A stretch of DNA of 64,000 nt from Segatella copri (GCF_009495355.1 NZ_VZAD01000085.1:1-64000), one strand, 5' to 3'; positions 16,430 to 26,443 are shown, counted from the stretch's first letter. Made by a program: numbers and translations. The notes: generated from the sequence alone by a model not told the origin.

Positions 16430-18268
16430 TTACTTAGCCCAAGCTCCACGCTTAGCCACATACATCTTATGTGCCTTGGCAGAAACTACAGCTGAGTGAT
16501 GTGCTGCAGCCTTCTTTGCCTTGGCAAAAGCAGCATGAATCTTAGCATTACCCTCATCTGTTACCTCGAAGGTATCAGACTCGAATGCATAAGCATTGTC
16601 TGAGGCATCTGTATAGACATTGAAGAAGGTATAGAGCTTCTTGCTACTGTCATACTTAGAAAGGAATCCATTGCTTGCAAAGAGCTTACCATTATCAGTA
16701 TCAGCACCAAAGTAAGTCACAATATCTGTTACCAAGATGGCTGTACCATCCTGAAGAGCAAGACCTGTCTCCTGTGTATCTACTGTGATTGAACCATCCT
16801 CTGCAACAGTAAACTCCAATGGAGCTTTCTCAACAGCAAAAGGAGTAATGCGGAACTTGGTAGGATCGCTACCACTCTGTGAGAGTACACCTTCTGTAAC
16901 AACTGGCTCACCCATGAGCACACCAGGATCCTTTTGGAAGAGGATAGAACCGTAACTCTTGACACCAATGGTTACTGTACCAGCAGCAACATCATTCCAA
17001 ACCTCGGCAGCATCCTTGCTTGACTTGAGTGAGAGATTCAGTACATCTGAACCTACAGCCTCGTCGTTTGCATTATACATTACCATTACGAGCACATACT
17101 TGCCAGTCTCATCGAAAGGAACCTGAACATCACCAGAAGCTGATACTTCCTCAGAAGCCACACTGCCGTCAACGATACCGCTTACGGTAGCATTCAAGTC
17201 GCTGCTTGCAGGAACAAGAGCATACTTCACCTTGGCAACATCATTGCTTAAAGTCATGGTTACCTGTGCGAAATCATTGTCATTGGCATCGGTGAAACGA
17301 CCCTTATAGGCAGCCTCGACACTGTAATTAGCGATTGCCTTACCAGGAAGAGCTATAGCAAACAAACCACTATTGTTGGCCTCATAAAGTCCACCATCTT
17401 TGTAATTTGCCATAGAAATCAACAAAGATTTTACTGGCATGGTTATGATACCATCCTTCAAGGTACCGAACCACTCTGGCTTCTTTGACTTGATAAGATC
17501 AAGAGATGCTCCACCCTCCAAGTTGTAAGCAACCTTGCTGGTAACAGTAATCTCACCATAATTACCGATAGCAAAACCAGTATGACAAGTTTCTACATAG
17601 ACGAAATCTGGATCGGTAGCATTGATTACCCAGTAATGGTCATTCTCGGAATCATAGGTAGTACCCTCTTCTCCTTTCCAAGAAGCATAAGGATTGACGA
17701 TACGATACTTACCTTCCTCGACAACACTCTTCTGAATCTTCACTTCGTCAACAGCATTATCTACACCGAAGAATGTAGTCAGCACATCCTCACGGTAAGC
17801 ACCCATCGACTTATTAGAAGTAATATCCATCCACTCTGTAGCACCAGCCTTAAAGGTAAATGAACCTATACCGTATGTTGTGTCACAGTCCTCACTGGCA
17901 ACGCTGATGGTACCACCATTATAAGTACCATACTGCAAATTCTCAGGATTGTAAGTGATAGTGATAGGAGCCTCAGCCTTACCATCGGCAAATGTCACAT
18001 GGTTAGGCACGTTGAAAATACTACCCTCATCAGCTGTATATTTCAAAAGAACTGTCTGTTCACCCTCTGTCTTTACACGATGAAGTGTAATAACAAAGCT
18101 GGAGTTGCTCTTGCTCAACTCTATCTTCGACTGCTGGGCATTGCTGAAGTACACTTCATTGGCAACCTTAGGTGCACCCGTGTAGTCGTAGTCGCTGGTA
18201 CATGAGCTGATGGCGAATGCCACCAAGCTCAGGAGTACCATATATGAAAATTTGAATGCTTTTTTCAT
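16430..18268 (-). CDS. Large outer-surface lipoprotein in SusE/F position
   Basis: 612 residues with lipobox cysteine at residue 23 (FAISSC), then a beta-rich sequence containing several immunoglobulin-like stretches (residues about 40-150 and 290-420). There is no enzymatic motif. The tail is lysine- and alanine-rich (AAFAKAKKAAAHHSA). I do not recognise a family. Third place after susC and susD is where SusE/SusF-type surface binding proteins are encoded, so binding and delivery of ligand to the SusC-SusD complex is the best inference. The gene is 36 bp downstream of susD and is followed by a terminator. Confidence 0.72.
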   Translation of the reverse strand: MKKAFKFSYMVLLSLVAFAISSCTSDYDYTGAPKVANEVYFSNAQQSKIELSKSNSSFVITLHRVKTEGEQTVLLKYTADEGSIFNVPNHVTFADGKAEAPITITYNPENLQYGTYNGGTISVASEDCDTTYGIGSFTFKAGATEWMDITSNKSMGAYREDVLTTFFGVDNAVDEVKIQKSVVEEGKYRIVNPYASWKGEEGTTYDSENDHYWVINATDPDFVYVETCHTGFAIGNYGEITVTSKVAYNLEGGASLDLIKSKKPEWFGTLKDGIITMPVKSLLISMANYKDGGLYEANNSGLFAIALPGKAIANYSVEAAYKGRFTDANDNDFAQVTMTLSNDVAKVKYALVPASSDLNATVSGIVDGSVASEEVSASGDVQVPFDETGKYVLVMVMYNANDEAVGSDVLNLSLKSSKDAAEVWNDVAAGTVTIGVKSYGSILFQKDPGVLMGEPVVTEGVLSQSGSDPTKFRITPFAVEKAPLEFTVAEDGSITVDTQETGLALQDGTAILVTDIVTYFGADTDNGKLFASNGFLSKYDSSKKLYTFFNVYTDASDNAYAFESDTFEVTDEGNAKIHAAFAKAKKAAAHHSAVVSAKAHKMYVAKRGAWAK

Positions 18269-18304
18269 AATTGTTATGTTTATCTATTCGTTCATAAAAA
18301 ACTA

Positions 18305-19963
18305 CTATTGCTCAGTCCATGGAGTGTAGAGATCTGATGGGTCAGGATTGTTCATACCTCTTACTCCCTGATTGCGGTCACCCTCGTAAGCTACGAACAC
18401 GAGGTTCATCCATGCAGGACGGCCATTGGTGTTGAGACGAGTCAGGTCGTACCAGTTGGTACCTGGATAGCCACGGGTTACTGAGTAGTTCAAACGCTTG
18501 ATATCAAAGAAGGTCTGACCCTCACCCCAAAGTTCTACACGCTTCTGGAATACGATTTCCTCTACCACGTCATCTGTTGAAGACACCTTGCAAGTGTACT
18601 TAGGATCCCGATAGGTCTTCATAAAGGTTTCCAACAGTTCCTTACCCTTGGCAGCATTGGTGTGAGCTACAGCCTCTGCCTCGATAAAGTACATTTCTTC
18701 AACACGCATAATAGGATAAGAAGAAGCGGCACCGATGTTAGGATCGTCAGTATTACCCTCGTTAGGACGGAACTTTACAGATGCATATGCTGGCATACGC
18801 TTGTCTGCCAAGCTCTTTGTTGCAGGTATCTGAATCACCTTATCAGCCAATTCAGAACCTTCAGGAGCCTTGAATTCCGTCTTGCGGAAGTCAGTATCGC
18901 TGATACGCTCGTACATTCTCTTGTCAATCTCATTGAAAGGCATATTCTCTTCACCATAACCAGTATAACCAAATGTAGTCTGGTTGCTGAGCCATGAAGT
19001 CCAGTTGACAATACCTGTCTTAACAGAGGTATCCTCAGAGGTCTGGGAAGCACCCCACATCCACTTTGTGATGTCGTTGAAACCAGTCTTATAGTTAGTG
19101 CAAGCCTCTTCGCTCATAGGCTGAACCTTGGCATTGTTGATGGCAAGACGCGCATACTTGGCAGCATTCTCGTAGTCGCCATCCCACATATACAGACGAG
19201 CCTTCAGACCATAAACACAAGACAAATCAGGAAGCACGCCACCAGCTGTTTTTGTCAAGTGCTTGATATACTCCTCTGCCTTGTTGAGGTCGCTCTCGAT
19301 AAACTCCTTCATCTTCTCGTGAGTTGCACGAGGGTTGTTGAGGGCGTCTGCCTGATTCATCTCGGCAGTAACGATAGGCACTGTAAGTCCGCTTACGTCA
19401 TTACCTTCAGCATTGATATTGCTGGTTCTGTCGTTAGGCAGGAACTCGTACATACGGGCGAGGTCGATATAACACATAGCACGGAAAGCCAGACCTGCAC
19501 CCAGATATCCCAACTGCTGGTCGGTGGCATTCTCGGGATTGACAGCTCCCACCATGTTGTTGATGGTCAGGATAAAGTTATAATAATAGGTACTGATGTA
19601 CTGTCCGAACAAATAGCCATCACCCTGATACTTGTTCTGTGCCCAATAGTAAAAGTGTACAGTATAGTTCTTGGAAGACTGCAAAAGGTCGCCAGTCATC
19701 AGGTCACGTATATACATGATGGCACCATAACCAAATGGGAAGTGCATACCTTTATCATATACCCAAGAGGAATTTACCTTATTAAAATATGCAGGCATCG
19801 CCATCAGGAACGATTCCGATGATGATGGGGAGTTCTGTATCTGCCCCTCGGTGGCAATATTTGATGCAGGTTCTGTCACCTCCATACAGCCAGTAAGTGA
19901 AGTCAGAGAGAATCCAGCCATCACAAGTCCAGCCATCGAACGATATATTGTTTTCTTGTTCAT
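18305..19963 (-). CDS. SusD/RagB-family outer-membrane lipoprotein
   Basis: 552 residues with lipobox cysteine at residue 26 (LTSLTGC). It has the SusD pattern: TPR helices (AGLAFRAMCYIDLARMYEFLPN, written in part), YGLKARLYMWDGDYENAAKYA, and a C-terminal EEIVFQKRVELWGEGQTFFDIKRL block. SusD proteins form the lid over the SusC barrel and bind ligand. It lies 27 bp downstream of its SusC partner. Neighbouring peptidases rather than glycosidases suggest a peptide or protein ligand; that is inference. Confidence 0.93.
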   Translation of the reverse strand: MNKKTIYRSMAGLVMAGFSLTSLTGCMEVTEPASNIATEGQIQNSPSSSESFLMAMPAYFNKVNSSWVYDKGMHFPFGYGAIMYIRDLMTGDLLQSSKNYTVHFYYWAQNKYQGDGYLFGQYISTYYYNFILTINNMVGAVNPENATDQQLGYLGAGLAFRAMCYIDLARMYEFLPNDRTSNINAEGNDVSGLTVPIVTAEMNQADALNNPRATHEKMKEFIESDLNKAEEYIKHLTKTAGGVLPDLSCVYGLKARLYMWDGDYENAAKYARLAINNAKVQPMSEEACTNYKTGFNDITKWMWGASQTSEDTSVKTGIVNWTSWLSNQTTFGYTGYGEENMPFNEIDKRMYERISDTDFRKTEFKAPEGSELADKVIQIPATKSLADKRMPAYASVKFRPNEGNTDDPNIGAASSYPIMRVEEMYFIEAEAVAHTNAAKGKELLETFMKTYRDPKYTCKVSSTDDVVEEIVFQKRVELWGEGQTFFDIKRLNYSVTRGYPGTNWYDLTRLNTNGRPAWMNLVFVAYEGDRNQGVRGMNNPDPSDLYTPWTEQ

Positions 19964-19990
19964 TTTATTCTTTCTTTATAGTTGAAACGT

Positions 19991-22900
19991 TTAGAATGTA
20001 ACAGTAATACCTCCTGAGATGGTACGGATAGGACGGTAAACTGAATTAGAGCTGCCACCAGTAATGCTCTGACGTGGGTCAAGACCCTGGCGCTTAGACC
20101 ATGTCCAGATGTTGTCGGCTACCATATAAACACGTACCTTCTGCAAACCTACAGTCTGCATCCACTGGGTAGGCAAGGTGTAACCCAAAGTAATGTTAGA
20201 CAATGTAAGATAAGAAGCATTGGTCAAGAAGCGGTCTGTATGTGCAGACATATATGAGTCGCCATACTGCCAGCGTGGCACGCTGGTGTTGGTATTCTCT
20301 GGTGTCCATGCTTTCTCCATATCTACGTGGATTGCCTGACCTGCAGAGCAGTCCATCAAGCTTGCGTATGCAACATCGTAAACCTGACCACCTATCTGAT
20401 ACTGGAAATCCATAGAGAAATCAAGACCCTTCCAGGCCACACTGGTACCGAAACCACCATATACATCTGGCAGGACATCACCGCAAAGGTAGTCGCTACC
20501 GTCATTGTAGGTGGAAGTAGTTTCCTGGCCTACCACTTTACGATGCTTGACGCCTGTATAGCTGTCATCAACCTTTTCGCCAGCATTGTTGTAGTAAACG
20601 TCCTTATTGTTCTCATCCTTCTCATATACGTTCTTATAGAAAAGAGAAAGACCTGTCTCAGGATCTACACCTGCATACTTCTTGGTATAGTATGTGAAGA
20701 GTGACTTGCCCTCCTGATAGAAGTACGCACCGCTCGGGCTACCCAATCCTATACCATCATACCAACTCTGCTTGTAAGAGTCTGAAAGTTTTGTTATCTC
20801 ATTGTGGTTGGTTGTCATGTTGACATATACATTCCAAGTGAAATCCTTAGTACGGATAGCATCAGCATGAAGGTCAATCTCGACACCACGGTTCACCATA
20901 TTACCAATATTGTCGAAATATCCGCTCCATCCGTAAGACACAGGGAGATAAACCGTAGAAAGCATATCTGAGGTCGTGTTGTTGTAGTACTCGATGCTAC
21001 CCCAGATGCGGTTCTTCAACAAAGAGAAATCTACACCAATATTGAACTTACCGTTCTTCTCCCAAGAAATCTTTGGATTACCTAAAGAAGAAGGTGTCAA
21101 AGACACTTCATTGTTGGAGTTGGAAATCGCGAAATACTTGGTATACATATAGCTACCAATAGCGTCATTACCATTCTCACCATAAGAAGCCTTCAACTTC
21201 AATTCGTCAATCCAGTTAACCTTGAACCAAGACTCCTTATGCATATTCCAACCAGCACCAAATGACCAGAAAGTACCCCACCAGTTGTCCTTTGCAAAAC
21301 GAGAAGAAGCCTGACGCATAACAGAAACACTACCAAAGTAACGAGAATCGTAGTTATACATGGCACGACTGAGCCAAGACTCTGTGTTGTACTCGCTCAT
21401 AGAAGAAGTACCATTGTCCAACACAACAGCACCAGCCAACTCCTTGTTGTCTACAGAGAACTGATTGTGCTTGCTGGCTAACAGACCATAACCATAAACA
21501 CGATAATACTCATGACCGAGCATCACCTCAATATCGTGCTTGCCATAAACCTGATGCCAGTTGATACGCTGCTGATAGTTGTAAGACCATGTACGGTCGT
21601 GCTCCTTGCTCACCGTACCATTACTTGCAGCATACTGACCGAAGTATGGGTTGGTAGTGCTTGTAGAACGGCTTTCGTTGAGATATACATTGTTGATAGA
21701 AGTAAACTTGAAACCATAAGGCAACTGAATTTCAGCAAAGCCAGTTCCGTTAAATGTGTTTCCTTCTGTATTGTCTGTATTCAGTTTAGCATCAGAGATA
21801 GGGTTGCCACCACCCATGAAAGCACGGAATGGAGCTACCTTACCACTACCATAGTCATAAGCTATCATGCGTGAATTCTGGTCGTAAATGATGTTGCCAT
21901 TGGCATCACGCATATACATAGGATAGATAGGCGCAATGTTAACAGTTGCGAAAATACTACCATTGTCACCACTCTCGGTAAGAGAATTGCTGTTGAAGTG
22001 ACCATAACTCATGTTGGCACCCACCTTCAACCATTTGTTAACCTGATAGTCTGCCTTCAAACGAGAAGTGAAACGACGATAGTTAGAAGCTGCTGTAATA
22101 CCGTCATTGCTCAAATAGTTGGCAGAGCCATAAAATGTGCCTCTGTCTGAAGCACCTGTTGCTGTAACAGTATATTCCTGACGAAGGCTGTTGTTGTAGA
22201 TTTCGTCTATCCAGTCATCTGGAGTCAGATAATAGGTTGTTCCATTCATTGTAGAGTAAGAACCAAGGGTAGCGTTAGGATTGAGCTTGCCGTTGGTACC
22301 AATGAGTTGCTGTCCCTCTGGGATAGTATACACATTGTAACCCAAACCATAAGAGGTATTGGTAATCATATTGTCGTTAGCCCACTTCCATGCCTGTGTG
22401 GCATCCATGTGGTTCACATTCTGAGCATAGTTGTTCAGTGCTTTGTACCACATCTCATAGTACTTTGCAGGACTCTTCATTGTTTCGTACTCAGGCACAG
22501 CCTTTGAGTTGGAACCCCACTTAGCATCTACGGTAAGAGTGCCCTTTGTGCCTTTCTGTCCGCTCTTGGTTGTAATCAAGATAACACCGTTACCACCACG
22601 GGCACCATAAAGAGCTGTAGAAGAAGCATCCTTCAATACCGTCATGCTCTCTACGTCAGCAGGGTTGATGTCGTTAAGAGAACCGCTGAATGGAGAACCA
22701 TCAAGCACAATCAGAGGGTCGTTACCCGCACTCTTAGAGTTGAAACCACGAATACGGATGGTAGGAGTAGCACCAGGCTGACCGCTGCCAGTGTAAATCT
22801 GCACACCTGCAGCCTTACCCTTCAAGGCATCTACAGCATTGGTTACCTGAACCTTACCAATCTCTTTCGCGTCTACAATAGCAGCAGAACCAGTAAAAGC

Positions 22901-23239
22901 ACTCTTCTTCTGAGTACCATAGGCAACAACCATTACCTCATCAAGAGCGTGGTTGTCTGGATCCAATACAATCTTCATGTTCTTTGCGGCCTTGACGGTC
23001 TTGGTGACCATGCCGATGTACGATACCTCCAACTTCGCGTTGGCTGATACGTTCAGTGAGAAGTTACCATCGATGTTGGTAACAGTACCGGTATTGGTGC
23101 CTACCACCTTGATGCTGGCGCCGATAACTGGCGAGCCATCTTCGGAAGAGGTGACCGTTCCGGAAACTTGAGTTTGTGCCAAAGCCATTCCTATGCTAAG
23201 GAACAGGCAGGCGATAAACGTCATGAGTCTTTTTTCCAT
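19991..23239 (-). CDS. SusC/RagA-family TonB-linked outer-membrane transporter (copy 1)
   Basis: 1082 residues. Signal peptide 1-21, a carboxypeptidase-regulatory-like domain (about 22-95), then LDEVMVVAYGT as the TonB-box region, a plug (about 110-225) with VLKDASSTALYGARGGNGVI, and a 22-strand barrel ending in ISGGITVTF. It imports ligand captured by its SusD partner. The DNA from upstream of the gene through codon ~96 is almost identical to the 5' end of the divergent susC at 29283; after that point the two genes diverge sharply. This is the signature of a recombining 5' cassette. It is the first gene of a minus-strand operon. Confidence 0.95.
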   Translation of the reverse strand: MEKRLMTFIACLFLSIGMALAQTQVSGTVTSSEDGSPVIGASIKVVGTNTGTVTNIDGNFSLNVSANAKLEVSYIGMVTKTVKAAKNMKIVLDPDNHALDEVMVVAYGTQKKSAFTGSAAIVDAKEIGKVQVTNAVDALKGKAAGVQIYTGSGQPGATPTIRIRGFNSKSAGNDPLIVLDGSPFSGSLNDINPADVESMTVLKDASSTALYGARGGNGVILITTKSGQKGTKGTLTVDAKWGSNSKAVPEYETMKSPAKYYEMWYKALNNYAQNVNHMDATQAWKWANDNMITNTSYGLGYNVYTIPEGQQLIGTNGKLNPNATLGSYSTMNGTTYYLTPDDWIDEIYNNSLRQEYTVTATGASDRGTFYGSANYLSNDGITAASNYRRFTSRLKADYQVNKWLKVGANMSYGHFNSNSLTESGDNGSIFATVNIAPIYPMYMRDANGNIIYDQNSRMIAYDYGSGKVAPFRAFMGGGNPISDAKLNTDNTEGNTFNGTGFAEIQLPYGFKFTSINNVYLNESRSTSTTNPYFGQYAASNGTVSKEHDRTWSYNYQQRINWHQVYGKHDIEVMLGHEYYRVYGYGLLASKHNQFSVDNKELAGAVVLDNGTSSMSEYNTESWLSRAMYNYDSRYFGSVSVMRQASSRFAKDNWWGTFWSFGAGWNMHKESWFKVNWIDELKLKASYGENGNDAIGSYMYTKYFAISNSNNEVSLTPSSLGNPKISWEKNGKFNIGVDFSLLKNRIWGSIEYYNNTTSDMLSTVYLPVSYGWSGYFDNIGNMVNRGVEIDLHADAIRTKDFTWNVYVNMTTNHNEITKLSDSYKQSWYDGIGLGSPSGAYFYQEGKSLFTYYTKKYAGVDPETGLSLFYKNVYEKDENNKDVYYNNAGEKVDDSYTGVKHRKVVGQETTSTYNDGSDYLCGDVLPDVYGGFGTSVAWKGLDFSMDFQYQIGGQVYDVAYASLMDCSAGQAIHVDMEKAWTPENTNTSVPRWQYGDSYMSAHTDRFLTNASYLTLSNITLGYTLPTQWMQTVGLQKVRVYMVADNIWTWSKRQGLDPRQSITGGSSNSVYRPIRTISGGITVTF

Positions 23240-23336
23240 AAATCTCTCTCTTTTTTTTAAAATGAATGTATAAAGTTTATTCTTTTCTCATATCTTTGTA
23301 TCCACCTCGTGCCCCGAGGTGGAAAAAACTATGCTA
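22950..23336. repeat. Long inverted repeat IR1 (susC copy 1 5' end)
   Basis: 387 bp, near-identical in inverse orientation to 29185-29572. Identity starts at TAGCATAG upstream of the gene and ends within ...CCAGACAACCA at codon ~96. The only differences I found are in homopolymer runs of the leader. It includes a perfect 8-bp-stem hairpin (CCACCTCG/CGAGGTGG) in the leader. Confidence 0.93.
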
Positions 23337-23566
23337 TTTTATATATAAAATCTCTCTCTTTATAGTACAATATTTAACAATTGAATTGTAACGGCTGCAA
23401 AATTATATAAAATTTAGTTATTCACCAAATATTTCTTGCAAAAAGTTGCATTTTTAACCATTAAACTCACAAAAGTCTTTAAAAATACCATTTTTACTTA
23501 TTATTTATAAGCACATTTTGTCATTTCTGTGGTTTTAGATAGCATTCTTTAACTTATTATGTCGGG

Positions 23567-23586
23567 ATGAGCCTCGCTCGGCTCAT
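23567..23586. repeat. Hairpin upstream of the Septu-like genes
   Basis: ATGAGCC and GGCTCAT close a TCGCTC loop. A wider imperfect pair (CATTCTTTAACTT near 23543 and AACTTAAAGAATG near 23609) encloses it. The remaining 23337-23700 DNA is AT-rich with no gene. Confidence 0.5.
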
Positions 23587-23664
23587 AACTTCTATTCATG
23601 ATGTTCTTAACTTAAAGAATGTTATTTAATCGACTTGAAACATACATATTTATAAAATTATCCT

Positions 23665-23672
23665 TATTTTTG
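23665..23672 (+). promoter_or_regulatory. -7 element of the Septu-like operon
   Basis: TATTTTTG fits TAnnTTTG about 37 bp before ATG 23709 and lies inside the longer open frame from 23619. This supports the downstream start. Confidence 0.45.
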
Positions 23673-23708
23673 TGTATTGAAAAAATAATCGATGCAAAGT
23701 TCAGCCAC

Positions 23709-25172
23709 ATGAAGATTGAAAAAATAATTATTGATGGATTTAAATGCTTCAAGCATTACGAGGTGTCCCTTTGTCCCAAGGCGAATGTCCTTATCGGACG
23801 CAATGGCGCAGGAAAGACAACTCTCGTTCATGCCATCACCAAAGCCTTAAGCTTCGTATTTTCCAATGACAAATCATTGGGAAAAGACTTTCTGTCGTCT
23901 GGCAATAATACGCTCAACGTAAGAGGTTATAACACTTCTGATTTTCATTTCGACGAAAACAAACGTGAATATTCCCATGATGTTCGCATAAAAGCTCATG
24001 GTTGTTTTGCAGGAGAAACTCTTGGTTGGGAATTATATAAACGCAATTCTCCTGGTGCATCCTTGTATCCATCACTTTACAAAAATGCGTTTGTCAAGTT
24101 TATGACAGCCACTAAGGCCAAGAATTGTGAATGGCCTTTGTTGGCGTATTACTCAGATTCCTACCCTCATGTCTATTCTAAGGTGACAAGCCAAACATTA
24201 GACACTATCAACCAAGATATTATACCACGCAACTTCGGTTATTACCAGTGGGACTACGAATCGGCTTGTACCTCTTTATGGGAAACAAGGCTGTGTGGAA
24301 GATTGGCCAAAATGCAGCCGCTCTTCACACCTGCTTCAAGATTGTCGGCTGCAATAAACGAAAAAGAAGAAGCGTCAAACTTGGAGGCTCTCCAGAAAGA
24401 CGAAGAATATTCAAGATTAAAAAAGGAGTTGGAAAGAGTAAACAACGCTTTCGCGCCCTTACACGATGAGGTTAGTTACATTGAACAAAAATTGTCTTTA
24501 TTCATTTCGCATCTTCCCAAAATACAAAACGAGGGATATGGGATTGATTATTTTTTTGCTTCCCAATCCGATGAAGGCTACAAGTTGTCCATCAACTTTA
24601 AAAACGGAAAGAGTATTCTTCTCCAAGATTTGCCTGCTGGCTACAGACGCTTGTTCTCGATAGTCATGGACATGGCATATCGTTCTTATATACTGAACCA
24701 AGGTAAGGAGACTAAAGGCATCGCCATCATTGATGAGATTGACCTTCATCTTCATCCTGCGCTGGAACAAGTGGTACTCGAAGCTTTCTTGAAAACTTTT
24801 CCACAAATGCAATATATTGTGTCTACCCACTCAGCAGCAGTTATATCGAACCTTGATACTTCAACAGAGGTTATAAGTGGAAAAGAAAACAGAAACTGTC
24901 AGATTCTTGTAATGAGCATGAACGAGGATCATCCACAAGTGTTGCCAAATTTGCTGGGTGTAGATTATAATGCCGTAATGCGAGATTTCATGGAAACTCC
25001 CTCACGCAATGAGGACTTGAGGCATTTGGAAGACCTCTATTTCACTTATCTGTCTATGGAACTGAAAAAGGAGAGCCAAACCATTTATGAAAAGATTGTG
25101 TCTTTAGTCGGAAAGGATGCTAAGATTTTGGAAGAAATAAGAGCTAAAGCTGCAGAATATGGAGTATATTGA
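23709..25172 (+). CDS. Septu-like ATPase (PtuA family)
   Basis: About 487 residues. The start MKIEKIIIDGFKCF is typical of SMC/OLD-type ATPases. Walker A is GRNGAGKTT (30-38), a coiled-coil-like insert lies at about 218-265, the ABC-signature region is LPAGYRRLFS (308-317), Walker B is IAIIDEIDLH (338-347) and the switch histidine is in STHSA (372-376). The C-terminus (VLPNLLGVDYNAV ... RHLEDLYFTYL) resembles PtuA and the ATPases of retron-type systems. It overlaps the HNH nuclease gene by 14 bp. Septu protects against phage by coupling the ATPase to PtuB nuclease. No reverse transcriptase or retron RNA was seen nearby, favouring Septu over a retron system. A longer start at 23619 is disfavoured by the promoter. 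Confidence 0.82.
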   Translation: MKIEKIIIDGFKCFKHYEVSLCPKANVLIGRNGAGKTTLVHAITKALSFVFSNDKSLGKDFLSSGNNTLNVRGYNTSDFHFDENKREYSHDVRIKAHGCFAGETLGWELYKRNSPGASLYPSLYKNAFVKFMTATKAKNCEWPLLAYYSDSYPHVYSKVTSQTLDTINQDIIPRNFGYYQWDYESACTSLWETRLCGRLAKMQPLFTPASRLSAAINEKEEASNLEALQKDEEYSRLKKELERVNNAFAPLHDEVSYIEQKLSLFISHLPKIQNEGYGIDYFFASQSDEGYKLSINFKNGKSILLQDLPAGYRRLFSIVMDMAYRSYILNQGKETKGIAIIDEIDLHLHPALEQVVLEAFLKTFPQMQYIVSTHSAAVISNLDTSTEVISGKENRNCQILVMSMNEDHPQVLPNLLGVDYNAVMRDFMETPSRNEDLRHLEDLYFTYLSMELKKESQTIYEKIVSLVGKDAKILEEIRAKAAEYGVY

Positions 25173-26043
25173 CAAAAGTCTCTTTTTAAATCGGGAACAA
25201 GAGATAGACAGGAACTTTCTCAAAGATTGTTATGACGAAGACTCTCAGTCTTTCTATCCAGAGATAGACTCCGACCAATCGTATAGCAATTTTTCCAGCC
25301 GTATTTACCGAAAAGGTATCGATGGTTGGGAACATCTGCTATTGAAAGAACAAAACGGAAGATGCTGCTATTGTATGAGAAGACTCCATGTTGGAGCTTT
25401 AAACATAGAACACGTAATCCCAAGAAATATTCAAACCAACGAACAAATGGAAGAGTTTGCTAAATATACAAACGTTTCTTCTTTCTTGGAGCAGAACGTG
25501 GAATTGGCATCAGAATTTGCCAAGAAGAAGTTTACAAACAAAGACGAACTTTCAGAGATAGAAAAGTTTCCACACAGAATAGCCCTGTCAAACCTTTTAG
25601 CATCCTGTAATGGTAAGTTTGGCAAGCCAAGCGATGGCTGCTGTTGTAATAATGCGAGAAGCAACGACTATCTGCTTCCCCTTATACTTATGCCTGAAAT
25701 AAGCAAACGTATCAGATTTGACAAGTTTTCTGGACTAATTGTATTGTACCCTGAAGAGAAATCGTGGGAAAAGTTATTGCAGACACTAAATGACGGCACA
25801 TACAAGGAGGTACGACTGCTATGGTATAAAGCATGGCTACATAAAGACAAAATCAAGCTTGAAGCATTGGGCGATTATAATACAAAAGAACGAGTCCTCT
25901 TTCTAAATCTGATTTTTGATGTTGATAACTTTACCAAAATTTCAGAAGAGTATCAGAAATATGCAGGCATCCTGACAGGGGACAACACTTATTGGAAACT
26001 CTTTTTAGATTTCGATTGGTTTTATTCCTACAAGTGGGGGTAA
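25159..26043 (+). CDS. Septu-like HNH nuclease (PtuB family)
   Basis: 294 residues. An HNH nuclease core reads LKEQNGRCCYCMRRL (CxxC at 69-72) then NIEHVIPRN (catalytic-type His85). The downstream ALSNLLASCNG and cysteine-rich CCCNNARSNDYLLPL fit the C-terminal half of PtuB/TIGR02646-type nucleases. The start codon lies inside the 3' end of the ATPase gene (14-bp overlap), implying translational coupling. PtuB partners cleave nucleic acid when the ATPase partner is triggered by phage. It is longer than the shortest known PtuB proteins because of a C-terminal ~110-residue extension. A terminator follows at 26088. Confidence 0.82.
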   Translation: MEYIDKSLFLNREQEIDRNFLKDCYDEDSQSFYPEIDSDQSYSNFSSRIYRKGIDGWEHLLLKEQNGRCCYCMRRLHVGALNIEHVIPRNIQTNEQMEEFAKYTNVSSFLEQNVELASEFAKKKFTNKDELSEIEKFPHRIALSNLLASCNGKFGKPSDGCCCNNARSNDYLLPLILMPEISKRIRFDKFSGLIVLYPEEKSWEKLLQTLNDGTYKEVRLLWYKAWLHKDKIKLEALGDYNTKERVLFLNLIFDVDNFTKISEEYQKYAGILTGDNTYWKLFLDFDWFYSYKWG

Positions 26044-26087
26044 GTATGGTATCAACCTCCGTTCGGGATAACGTTGATTCTTAAGGC

Positions 26088-26110
26088 GCAATATCGACAT
26101 ATTGCTTTTT
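26088..26110 (+). terminator. Terminator after the Septu-like operon
   Basis: GCAATAT and ATATTGC form a 7-bp stem with a 4-nt loop followed by TTTTT, 45 bp after the HNH stop codon. Confidence 0.65.
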
Positions 26111-26119
26111 CATAATTGG

Positions 26120-26223
26120 ATTACGCAAATACCCTTCACCCTTCATCTATCCTTCGGAATCCCCTGTGTTTATCGGGGTTTCAGAGGGAGAAGGGTGCAA
26201 GTCAACCCTTCATCACCCTTCAT
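26120..26223. repeat. ~105-bp inverted repeat, left arm, flanking the Rpn gene
   Basis: Starts ATTACGCAAATACCCTTCAC, includes GTGTTTATCGGGGTTTCAG, and ends in AAGGGTGCAAGTCAACCCTT plus CATCACCCTTCAT. It matches the reverse complement of 27401-27505 with only scattered mismatches by eye. Confidence 0.85.
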
Positions 26224-26286
26224 CACCCTTCATCTTTTTGCCATTTTCAGATTTCGGTTAACCACTGATAGAGTCGTACTCATGCT

Positions 26287-26410
26287 TCTATTAAGCCCAG
26301 CCTGAGTCGTCTATTATGACCAGCCTAAGTCGTCTATTATGACCAATCCGAGCCTTCTATTATGCCCAGTCCAGGTCTTCTATTATGCCCCAGTTTAGGC
26401 TTCTATGATG
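26287..26410. repeat. 23-bp-period tandem repeat, six copies
   Basis: TCTATTATG-type units begin at 26287, 26310, 26333, 26356, 26379 and 26402, an exact 23-bp period. The conserved part is TTCTATTATGMCCAG; the rest of each unit varies. It lies just past the 3' end of the Rpn gene and completes the 26044-26443 gap. Confidence 0.85.
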
Positions 26411-26443
26411 CTTGCTATGGTTTCTATGGTTCCACGCATTAAT

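Noticed and set aside
23291-23298. TATCTTTG in inverted repeat IR1 pointing away from susC (mirrored in IR2)
   Set aside because: There is no TTG at the -33 distance in either copy, so I do not claim an outward promoter, though the box itself matches consensus.
23709-26043. Retron-type defence system
   Set aside because: The ATPase/HNH pair also occurs with retrons, but no reverse transcriptase frame or retron RNA-like structure lies in the interval.
26287-26410. Possible CRISPR array from six regular repeats
   Set aside because: The whole unit is only 23 bp with a conserved core of about 15 bp, spacers of 8 bp, and no cas genes nearby.
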